This document shows, one piece after another, positions 27,002 to 34,084 of a stretch of 64,000 nt of DNA. The translations under genes and the position numbers were made by a program. This stretch comes from Lichenicoccus sp964242335. Lineage in GTDB: Bacteria > Pseudomonadota > Alphaproteobacteria > Acetobacterales > Acetobacteraceae. Under the pieces are notes generated by a model that was not told the DNA's origin, made no database searches, and saw nothing but the letters and a program-made list of their open reading frames with translations. Positions within the stretch are counted from its first letter, which is position 1, and each line of letters begins with the position of its first letter. The stretch spans positions 83,234 to 147,233 of the forward strand of contig CAXTAY010000005.1 of the NCBI GenBank assembly GCA_964242335.1, given 5' to 3'.

Positions 27002-28164
27002 TGGCGGTGCTGCCGCTCGCCGCATTGTCGCTGCTGATCTGGCTCGGCCTGGCGCTGCTGCACGGGCGCTTCTGGCAATCCGGGCCGGTGCTGGCGCCGG
27101 TGCGCTCGGCGGTGCGCCCGGACGCCACCACCTGGCCGGCACTGTGCGTGGTGGTGCCGGCGCGCGACGAGGCGGCCCAGGTGCAGGAGAGCCTGCTGTC
27201 GCTGCTGGCGCAGGACTACCCCGGACCGTACGGCGTGGTGCTGGTCGATGACCGCAGCAGCGACGGCACCGGCGCGATCGCGCGCGAGCTGAACTCGCCG
27301 CACCTGCACGTGCTCGACGGCAGCGATCCGCCGCCCGGCTGGAGCGGCAAGCTGTGGGCGGTGGCGCAAGGGGTCGCGCACGTGCGGCGGATGATGCCCG
27401 AGGAGGGCTACATCCTGCTCGCCGACGCCGACATCGTGCACCAGCCGGCGCACGTCGCCACCCTGGTCGCCAAGGCGGTGCGCGACGGGCTCGACCAGGT
27501 CTCGGAGATGGTCGCGCTGAACACCGAGAGCCTGTCGGAGCGCGCGCTGGTGCCGGCCTTCGTGTATTTCTTCCAGCTGCTGTATCCGTTCGCCCAGGTG
27601 AACCGGCCCGGGCACCGGGTGGCGGCGGCGGCGGGCGGCACCATCCTGATCCGCACGGCGGCGCTGGCGCGGATCGGCGGCATCGAGAGCCTGCGCGGCG
27701 CGCTGATCGACGACGTGGCGCTGGCGGCACGGGTCAAGCGCAGCGGTGGTGCGATCTGGCTCGGCCACAGCCTGCTGGCGCGATCGGTGCGGCCCTATCC
27801 GCACGCCCTCGACGTCTGGCGCATGGTGGCGCGCACCGCCTACGTGCAGCTGCGCTTCTCGCCGCTGCTGCTGGCCGGCACGGTGGCGGGGATGGCGGTG
27901 ATCTGGCTGGTGCCGCCGCTGGCCGCGCTGGCCGCGCACGGCGCGGCCCGGCTGTGCGGCATCCTGGCCTGGGCGATCGCCACGCTCTCGTTCCTGCCGA
28001 CGCTGCGCCGCTTCCGCCTGTCGCCGCTGTGGGCGCTGTTGCTGCCGGCGGTGGCGGTGTTCTACACCGCGGCCACCATCGGCTCGGCGCTGGACCATCA
28101 TCGCGGACGCGGCGTGGTCTGGAAGCAGCGCGCCTATCGCGAGGGGGATCCGTCCGCACCATGA
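27001..28164 (+). CDS. hpnB: Hopanoid-associated glycosyltransferase HpnB
   Basis: 387 residues. GT2 fold: VVVPARDEAAQVQESLLSLL, VLVDDRSSDGT (the DD nucleotide-sugar site) and ILLADADIVHQP (DxD-like). One N-terminal hydrophobic helix (LAALSLLIWLGLALL) and two or three near the C terminus (around LLAGTVAGMAVIWLVPPLAA and LWALLLPAVAVFYTAATI) mark an integral membrane protein. It overlaps hpnA by one base and hpnC by four. Likely glycosylates hopanoid or a related lipid; exact substrate unproven. Confidence 0.92.
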   Translation: MAVLPLAALSLLIWLGLALLHGRFWQSGPVLAPVRSAVRPDATTWPALCVVVPARDEAAQVQESLLSLLAQDYPGPYGVVLVDDRSSDGTGAIARELNSPHLHVLDGSDPPPGWSGKLWAVAQGVAHVRRMMPEEGYILLADADIVHQPAHVATLVAKAVRDGLDQVSEMVALNTESLSERALVPAFVYFFQLLYPFAQVNRPGHRVAAAAGGTILIRTAALARIGGIESLRGALIDDVALAARVKRSGGAIWLGHSLLARSVRPYPHALDVWRMVARTAYVQLRFSPLLLAGTVAGMAVIWLVPPLAALAAHGAARLCGILAWAIATLSFLPTLRRFRLSPLWALLLPAVAVFYTAATIGSALDHHRGRGVVWKQRAYREGDPSAP

Positions 28165-29042
28165 ACGACCTGCCCGCGAACGTCGCGCCCGTCCCCATCG
28201 ACGTTGCCTCCGGCAAGGGCCGTGCGGACGAGAACTTCCCGGTCGGCTCGCGCCTGATCCGCGCGGGCCTGCGGCCGCACGTGCACGCCTATTACGGCTT
28301 CGCGCGCGCCATCGACGACATCGCCGACAACGCGGTGCTGCCGCCGCCGGACAAGATCGCCCGGCTGGACGCGATGGAAGCCGCAGTGCTCGGCCGCCTG
28401 CCGCCCGCCTCGGGCGCCACGCCCGGCGAGCTCGGCCACGCGCAGCGGCTGCGCGCCTCGCTGGCGGTCACCGGGATCGACCCGTCCACCGCGACCGACC
28501 TGATCGTGGCGTTCCGTCGCGACGCGCTGCAGCCGCGCACCGAGAGCTGGCAGGAGCTGGCGTGGTACTGCCGCTACTCGGCGAACCCGGTCGGGCGCTA
28601 CCTGCTGGCGCTGCACGGCGAGGGCCCGGAGAGCCTCGCCGCCTCGGACGCGCTGTGCACGGCGCTGCAGCTGCTGAACCACCTGCAGGACTGCAAGGCC
28701 GACCTCGCCGAGCTCGACCGCTGCTACATCCCGGGCTCCTGGCTGGCGCAGGAAGGGCTGGAGGTCGACATCCTGCGCGGGGCGCGCGCTTCTGCGGCGC
28801 TGCGACGCGTGCTCGACCGGCTGCTCGACGAGGTGGACCGCCTGAACCGGCAGGCCGCGACGCTGCCCGGGCTGGTGACGGACCGGCGCATGCGCCTGGA
28901 GGCGGCGGTGATCGTGGGGCTGTCGCACCGCCTGGCGGCACGGCTGCGTCGCGAGGACCCGCTGGCGCGGCGGGTGAAGCTGCGACGCGGCGACGTGGCG
29001 CGCAGCCTGCTGGGTGCCGCGCGCGCCTGGCGGAGGCGGTGA
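28161..29042 (+). CDS. hpnC: Hydroxysqualene synthase HpnC
   Basis: 293 residues. Converts presqualene diphosphate to hydroxysqualene, the second of three steps from farnesyl diphosphate to squalene in the bacterial HpnCDE pathway. Motifs: ENFPVGSRLIRAG near the start (the family usually reads ENFPVAS), AYYGFARAIDDIADN as first aspartate-rich site and LLNHLQDCKADLAELDRCYI as second. All-alpha isoprenoid synthase fold. The ATG overlaps the hpnB stop (ATGA), and the stop overlaps hpnD by one base. Confidence 0.94.
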   Translation: MNDLPANVAPVPIDVASGKGRADENFPVGSRLIRAGLRPHVHAYYGFARAIDDIADNAVLPPPDKIARLDAMEAAVLGRLPPASGATPGELGHAQRLRASLAVTGIDPSTATDLIVAFRRDALQPRTESWQELAWYCRYSANPVGRYLLALHGEGPESLAASDALCTALQLLNHLQDCKADLAELDRCYIPGSWLAQEGLEVDILRGARASAALRRVLDRLLDEVDRLNRQAATLPGLVTDRRMRLEAAVIVGLSHRLAARLRREDPLARRVKLRRGDVARSLLGAARAWRRR

Positions 29043-29905
29043 TGCGTGGCTCCGTCCCGGCGCTGGGCTGCGACGCCGGCGACCTCGCCCTGGTCGAGGG
29101 CATCGTCAGGCGGTCCGGCACCTCGTTCGCCCGCGGCATGCGGGTGCTGCCGCCGGATCGGCGCTACGCGATGTATGCGATCTACGCGTTCTGCCGCCTG
29201 GTCGACGACGTGGCCGACGAGGCGGGACCGTTCGAGGCCAAGCTGCCGCTTCTCGCGGCGTGGCGCGACCGGATCGCCGGGCTGTACCGGGGCGAAGCCG
29301 GGGACGGGCTGGACCGTGTGCTGCTGGCGGCGATCGCGCGCTACCGGCTGCGTGCCGAGGATTTCCAGGCGGTGATCGACGGCATGCAGATGGACGCCGA
29401 ACGGGTGATCGTCGCGCCCCCGGAGGCGGAGCTCGACCTCTATATCGACCGGGTGGCCAGTGCGGTGGGGCGGCTATCGGTGCGCGCCTTCGGCGACGCA
29501 TCGGCCGACGCCGACGAGGTCGCGCACCATCTCGGCCGCGCGCTGCAGATCACCAACATCCTGCGCGACCTGGGCGAGGATGCCGGGCGCGGCCGGCTCT
29601 ATCTGCCGCGCGAGCAGCTGCTGCAGGCCGGGGTGCCGTGTGCGCCGGATGCCGCACTGGCCTCGCCGAAGCTGCAGCAGGCCTGTCGCGCCATGGCCCG
29701 GGTGGCGAGGGCGCATTTCCAGGCCGCGCGTCAGGCGATGGCGCGCTGCGACCGTGCCGCGATGCGCCCGGCAAGGCTGATGGCAGCGAGTTACGATGCG
29801 ATCCTGCGAGCCCAGGAGCGTGCCGGCTGGCGCGACCCGTCGAGGCGGGTGCGCCTGCCCGCCTGGCGCAAGGCCTGGGTGGCGCTGCAGGCGGTGCGGC
29901 CATGA
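29042..29905 (+). CDS. hpnD: Presqualene diphosphate synthase HpnD
   Basis: 287 residues. Condenses two farnesyl diphosphates to presqualene diphosphate. First aspartate-rich motif FCRLVDDVADEAG, second TNILRDLGEDAGRGRLYLP, with GTSFARGMRVLPPDRRYAMY before them. Same fold as HpnC, from which it differs by the FARGM start. Starts inside the hpnC stop (TGATG) and overlaps hpnE by ATGA. C-terminal residues are arginine-rich, possibly for membrane contact. Confidence 0.95.
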   Translation: MRGSVPALGCDAGDLALVEGIVRRSGTSFARGMRVLPPDRRYAMYAIYAFCRLVDDVADEAGPFEAKLPLLAAWRDRIAGLYRGEAGDGLDRVLLAAIARYRLRAEDFQAVIDGMQMDAERVIVAPPEAELDLYIDRVASAVGRLSVRAFGDASADADEVAHHLGRALQITNILRDLGEDAGRGRLYLPREQLLQAGVPCAPDAALASPKLQQACRAMARVARAHFQAARQAMARCDRAAMRPARLMAASYDAILRAQERAGWRDPSRRVRLPAWRKAWVALQAVRP

Positions 29906-31272
29906 ACCGGGTCGAGCTTCTGCGCGACGCCATGGGGTCCGGGGCCGCCGGCCCCGGCGGGTCGAGGGCAGCGCCCTCGCCTGGCCTGGTACACGTCATC
30001 GGCGGCGGCCTGGCCGGCCTCTCCGCCGCCCTGGACCTGGCGGAGGCCGGCAGGCGCGTCCGTCTCTACGAGTCCGGCCCCAACTGCGGCGGCCGCGCCC
30101 GCTCCTACGAGGACCGCCAGCTCGGCTGCCGCATCGACAACGGCAACCATCTGCTGCTGTCGGCGAATCACGCTACCTTCGGCTTCCTGGACCGGATCGG
30201 CGCGTACGGCACCCTGACCGGCCCCGACAGGCCGGTGTTCCCGTTCGTCGATCTCGCGGCCAGGGTGCACTGGACGCTGCGGCTGTCGCGTGGCCGGATC
30301 CCGTGGTGGGTGTTCGACCGTCGCCGCCGCGTGCCGGGGATGCGGCTGCGCGAGCTGCTGTCGCTGGCGCGCCTGATGCGGGCACGCGGCGACGCCAGTG
30401 TCGCCGATTGCCTGATGCCCGGCGCGCTTGCCGAGCGGCTGCTGATCCCGCTCTCGATCGCGGTGCTCAACACCCAGCCGGAGGCCGGGAGTGCGGGCCT
30501 GATGGCGTCGATGATGCGCGAGTCGCTGGCTCGCGGCGGTGCGGCGTGCCTGCCGCGCTTTCCGACCGAGGGGCTGTCGGAGAGCTTCATCGATCCGGCG
30601 GTGTCGCGGCTGCGCGACATGGGGGTCGAGGTGCGCACCGGCTGCCGCGTGACCGGGCTGCGCGCCAGTGAGGGCGCGTTGCGCGCGCTGGCGCTGGCCG
30701 AGGGCGAGCAGGCGCTGGGCGAGGCGGATCGGGTGGTGCTGGCGGTGCCGGCGCCGGTGGCGGCCGAGCTCGCGGCACCGGTGCTGCCGGGGCTGACCCT
30801 GCCGGACCGGTTCGAGAGCATCGTCAACCTGCACTACCGGATCACGCTCGGCGACCGGCTCACCGGCACGCTGGCCGATGCCGGCTTCCTCGGCATCGTC
30901 GGCGGGCTCGCCGAGTGGGCCTTCGTCAAGCCGACGGTGATCTCGGTGACGATCAGCGCCGCCAATCATCTGGCCGAACGCGACGGCGAGGGGCTCGCGG
31001 CGCAGGTGTGGCGGGAGCTGCGTCGGGCGCTGTCGCCGTGGCTGAAGCCGGGTGCGGTGCTGCCCGAGGCGGCGCCGCCGCATCGGGTGCTGCGCGAGAA
31101 GCGGGCGACCTTCGCCGCCACCGCCGCCCAGGACCGGCTGCGGCCAGGATGTCGCACCGCATTGAATAACATGGTGTTGGCGGGCGACTGGACCGCCACA
31201 GGCTTGCCCGCAACCATCGAAGGTGCAATCAGGTCGGGTTCGACCGCGGCCCGCATGGTCGCCGCATCCTGA
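29902..31272 (+). CDS. hpnE: Hydroxysqualene dehydroxylase HpnE
   Basis: 456 residues. FAD-dependent amine-oxidase-fold enzyme that reduces hydroxysqualene to squalene. The FAD motif VHVIGGGLAGLSAALDLAEA starts only at residue 30; GGRARSYEDRQLGCRIDNGN and GDWTATGLPATIEGAIRSG are the other cofactor motifs. Residues ~11-28 (MGSGAAGPGGSRAAPSPG) are encoded by a copy of the dispersed palindromic repeat, so this N-terminal extension appears acquired. No ATG, GTG or TTG lies between the repeat and the FAD motif, so the ATG at 29902, overlapping the hpnD stop, is the likely start. Confidence 0.92.
   Translation: MNRVELLRDAMGSGAAGPGGSRAAPSPGLVHVIGGGLAGLSAALDLAEAGRRVRLYESGPNCGGRARSYEDRQLGCRIDNGNHLLLSANHATFGFLDRIGAYGTLTGPDRPVFPFVDLAARVHWTLRLSRGRIPWWVFDRRRRVPGMRLRELLSLARLMRARGDASVADCLMPGALAERLLIPLSIAVLNTQPEAGSAGLMASMMRESLARGGAACLPRFPTEGLSESFIDPAVSRLRDMGVEVRTGCRVTGLRASEGALRALALAEGEQALGEADRVVLAVPAPVAAELAAPVLPGLTLPDRFESIVNLHYRITLGDRLTGTLADAGFLGIVGGLAEWAFVKPTVISVTISAANHLAERDGEGLAAQVWRELRRALSPWLKPGAVLPEAAPPHRVLREKRATFAATAAQDRLRPGCRTALNNMVLAGDWTATGLPATIEGAIRSGSTAARMVAAS
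29934..29984 (+). repeat. Dispersed palindromic repeat, copy C, inside hpnE
   Basis: GGGGTCC-GGGGCC-GCC-GGCCCC-GG, then GGGTC-GAGGGC-AGC-GCCCTC-GCCTGG. Both stems are intact. Compared with copy G the first stem changes a T-A pair to C-G and the second an A-T pair to G-C, keeping pairing. It is translated in frame at the 5' end of hpnE. Confidence 0.75.
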
Positions 31273-31337
31273 CCGAGACCGGAGCAAGAGCCGTTGACGG
31301 AGCCCCGCCTGACAGGTCGCATCTTGCCTTCGGAACC

Positions 31338-33317
31338 ATGCTGACCAAGCCGGACCTCGCGTCCCGCGTAACGGATCTCGATCAGGCGATCGCCACGGCG
31401 CAGGCCGCACTGGCCGGGCGGCAGTCCAGCGACGGCCACTGGGTGTTCGAGCTCGAGGCGGACGCCACCATCCCGGCGGAATACATCCTGCTCGAGCATT
31501 TCCTCGATCGGATCGACGCGCCGCTGCAGGCGCGGCTCGGCATCTACCTGCGCCGCATCCAGGGCGATCATGGCGGCTGGCCGCTGTACCACGGCGGCCG
31601 CATCGACCTGTCGGCCAGCGTGAAGGCCTATTTCGCGCTCAAGGCGATCGGCGACGACCCGGAGGCGCCGCACATGCGTCGCGCGCGGGAGGCGATCCTC
31701 GCGCTCGGCGGTGCCGCACGGGCCAACGTGTTCACCCGCTTCCAGCTGGCGCTGTTCGGCCAGATCCCCTGGCGCGCCACGCCGATCATGCCGATCGAGC
31801 TGATGCTGCTGCCGCGCTGGTTCTTCTTCAACATCTGGAACATGTCGTACTGGTCGCGGATCGTGGTGGCGCCGCTGCTGGTGCTGGCGACGCACAAGCC
31901 GCGCGCGCGCAACCCGCACGGCGTGACCATGCGCGAGCTGTTCGTGACGCCGCCGGAACAGGTACGCAACTGGAACCAGGGGCCCGACCGCTCACCCTGG
32001 GGACGGGTGTTCAAGGGCGTGGACAGCGTGCTGCGGGTGCTCGACCCGTTCACCCCCGGCCCGCTGCGGCGCCGCGCGATCCGCCGCGCGGTGCGGTTCG
32101 TCGAGCAGCGGCTGAACGGCGAGGACGGGCTGGGCGCGATCTACCCGGCGATGGCCAACAGCGTCATGATGTACGACGTGCTGGGTGCGGCACCCGATCA
32201 TCCGAACGCGGCGATGGCCTGGCGCTCGGTGCGCAACCTGCTGGTCGATCATGGCGAGGAGAGCTACTGCCAGCCCTGCGTGTCGCCGATCTGGGACACG
32301 GCACTCGCCGGGCACGCGATGATCGAGGCGTCGTCCGACGGATCCGCGAGCCTCGCGACCAAGGCCGCGCGCGCGGCGGAGGAGCGTCTGCAGGCTGCGG
32401 CGAGCTGGCTGCGCGACCGCCAGGTGCTCGACGTCAAGGGCGACTGGGCGGTGCAGCGCCCAGACCTGCCGCCGGGCGGCTGGGCCTTCCAGTATCGCAA
32501 CGACTACTACCCCGACGTCGACGACACCGCGGTGGTGGCGATGCTGCTGCATCGCCAGGCGACGGCGTCGGGCGATCCGGACAGTGCCGAGGCGATCGAG
32601 CGCGCCCGCATCTGGGTGGTCGGCATGCAGAGCAGCAACGGCGGCTGGGGTGCCTTCGACGTCGACAACAACCACGACATCCTCAACCACATCCCGTTCG
32701 CCGACCACGGGGCGTTGCTCGACCCGCCGACGGCGGATGTGGCGGCGCGCTGCATCTCGTTCCTGGCCCAGCTGGCCGATCCGCGCGACCGCCGGGTGAT
32801 CGCGCGCGGCGTCGACTACCTGAAGGGCGAGCAGGAGCCGGACGGAAGCTGGTTCGGCCGCTGGGGCACCAACTACATCTACGGCACCTGGTCGGTGCTG
32901 TGCGCGCTCAACGTCGCGGGCGTGGCACCCGAGGATCCCGCGGTGCGGCGCGCGGTCGACTGGCTGCTCTCGGTGCAGCGTGACGATGGCGGCTGGGGCG
33001 AGGATTGCGCGAGCTTCGAGGGAGCGCCGCCCGGGCGCTATACCGAGAGCCTGCCCTCGCAGACCGCCTGGGCGCTGCTCGGACTGATGGCGGCCGGCGA
33101 GCACGCCCATCCGGCGGTGGCGCGCGGCGTCGCCCACCTGCTGCGCACCCAGGACCAGGACGGCGAGTGGCAGGAGCTGCCGTACAACGCGGTCGGCTTT
33201 CCGAAGGTGTTCTACCTGCGCTACCACGGCTACAGGATGTTCTTCCCGCTGCTGGCGCTGGCGCGGTATCGCAACCTGGAGCAGGGCAACAGCCGGCGTG
33301 TCGTGCACGGGTTCTGA
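31338..33317 (+). CDS. shc: Squalene-hopene cyclase
   Basis: 659 residues, normal length. Cyclises squalene to hopene/diplopterol; monotopic inner-membrane enzyme. The acid motif DVDDTA lies at residues 393-398. QW-type repeats are visible: QGDHGGWPLYH, QSSNGGWGAFD, EQEPDGSWFGRWG, QRDDGGWGED and QDQDGEWQE. WNMSYWSRIVVAPLLVL and NVAGVAPEDPAVRRAVDWL are further family landmarks. It follows hpnE after a 65-base gap, the longest within the operon, which contains a TTGACG at 31293 but no clear -10; an internal promoter is possible. Confidence 0.97.
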   Translation: MLTKPDLASRVTDLDQAIATAQAALAGRQSSDGHWVFELEADATIPAEYILLEHFLDRIDAPLQARLGIYLRRIQGDHGGWPLYHGGRIDLSASVKAYFALKAIGDDPEAPHMRRAREAILALGGAARANVFTRFQLALFGQIPWRATPIMPIELMLLPRWFFFNIWNMSYWSRIVVAPLLVLATHKPRARNPHGVTMRELFVTPPEQVRNWNQGPDRSPWGRVFKGVDSVLRVLDPFTPGPLRRRAIRRAVRFVEQRLNGEDGLGAIYPAMANSVMMYDVLGAAPDHPNAAMAWRSVRNLLVDHGEESYCQPCVSPIWDTALAGHAMIEASSDGSASLATKAARAAEERLQAAASWLRDRQVLDVKGDWAVQRPDLPPGGWAFQYRNDYYPDVDDTAVVAMLLHRQATASGDPDSAEAIERARIWVVGMQSSNGGWGAFDVDNNHDILNHIPFADHGALLDPPTADVAARCISFLAQLADPRDRRVIARGVDYLKGEQEPDGSWFGRWGTNYIYGTWSVLCALNVAGVAPEDPAVRRAVDWLLSVQRDDGGWGEDCASFEGAPPGRYTESLPSQTAWALLGLMAAGEHAHPAVARGVAHLLRTQDQDGEWQELPYNAVGFPKVFYLRYHGYRMFFPLLALARYRNLEQGNSRRVVHGF

Positions 33318-33353
33318 GCCGTCGCCGAGGCGCCGTCGCGCACGCGGACCACG

Positions 33354-34031
33354 ATGATCGGCTTCGTCGTCGGCATGCGCGCCGAGGCCAGGCTGCTGCG
33401 GCCGCTGCGCGGACGGGCCGCGGTCGCGATCGGCGGCGGCACCGAGGCCGGCGCGCGCGACGCGGTCGCACGGCTGATCAGCGGCGGCGTCCGGCAGCTG
33501 GTGAGCCTCGGGCTGGCGGCGGGTCTTGATCCGCGGGCACGCCCCGGCGACGTGCTGGTGCCGTCGCGCGTGGTGGTCGATGGCCGCGACTACCCGACCG
33601 ACGCGCCGCTCTGCACCTGGCTGGGTGGCGCGGTCGGCGGCGGCCTGCTGCACAGCCGGGTCGTGGTCGCCACCGCCTCGGAGAAGCAGGCGCTGCATCG
33701 TGCCAGCCGGTGCGACGCGCTCGACATGGAGAGCGGCGTGGTGGCGGAGGCGGCGCAGCGCGCCGGGCTGCCATTCGCGGCGCTGCGCGCGGTGTGCGAT
33801 CCGGCGTCGCGCGACCTGCCGCACCTGGCCCGGATCGCACTGCGGCCGGATGGCGGCCTGGCGCTGCCGGCGATGCTGGCGTCGCTCGCCGGCAGGCCGC
33901 GGCAGCTGCCGGCGCTGCTCGGCCTGGCGCGCGACGCGGCGGCGGCGCGACGCGCGCTTGTCGTTAAAATTTCGTTTCTGCAGGCGCACCCGACAGGGTC
34001 AGGCGGTCCTTTGACGCTAGCAAATCTGTGA
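33354..34031 (+). CDS. hpnG: Hopanoid-associated nucleoside phosphorylase HpnG
   Basis: 225 residues. Purine nucleoside phosphorylase fold; removes adenine from adenosylhopane on the way to extended (C35) hopanoids. Motifs: GFVVGMRAEARLL at the start, VSLGLAAGLDPRARPGDVLV and the substrate motif DMES at 124-127. It needs the radical SAM enzyme HpnH to supply adenosylhopane; hpnH is not in this window. 36 bases after shc, last gene of the hopanoid operon. The last ~20 residues (VKISFLQAHPTG...) run into AT-rich promoter-like DNA, so the tail may be variable. Confidence 0.88.
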   Translation: MIGFVVGMRAEARLLRPLRGRAAVAIGGGTEAGARDAVARLISGGVRQLVSLGLAAGLDPRARPGDVLVPSRVVVDGRDYPTDAPLCTWLGGAVGGGLLHSRVVVATASEKQALHRASRCDALDMESGVVAEAAQRAGLPFAALRAVCDPASRDLPHLARIALRPDGGLALPAMLASLAGRPRQLPALLGLARDAAAARRALVVKISFLQAHPTGSGGPLTLANL

Positions 34032-34037
34032 TATAGC
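34011..34037 (+). promoter_or_regulatory. Candidate promoter for the large glycosyltransferase
   Basis: TTGACG at 34011-34016 and TATAGC at 34032-34037, spacer 15 bases, in an AT-rich stretch overlapping the hpnG 3' end. The short spacer weakens the call. It suits the start at 34085 better than the upstream GTG at 34049. Confidence 0.4.
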
Positions 34038-34084
34038 GGATCGACCGCGTGGCTCGTGCTGCCGGGCGGGAGGCGCAGGCCGGC

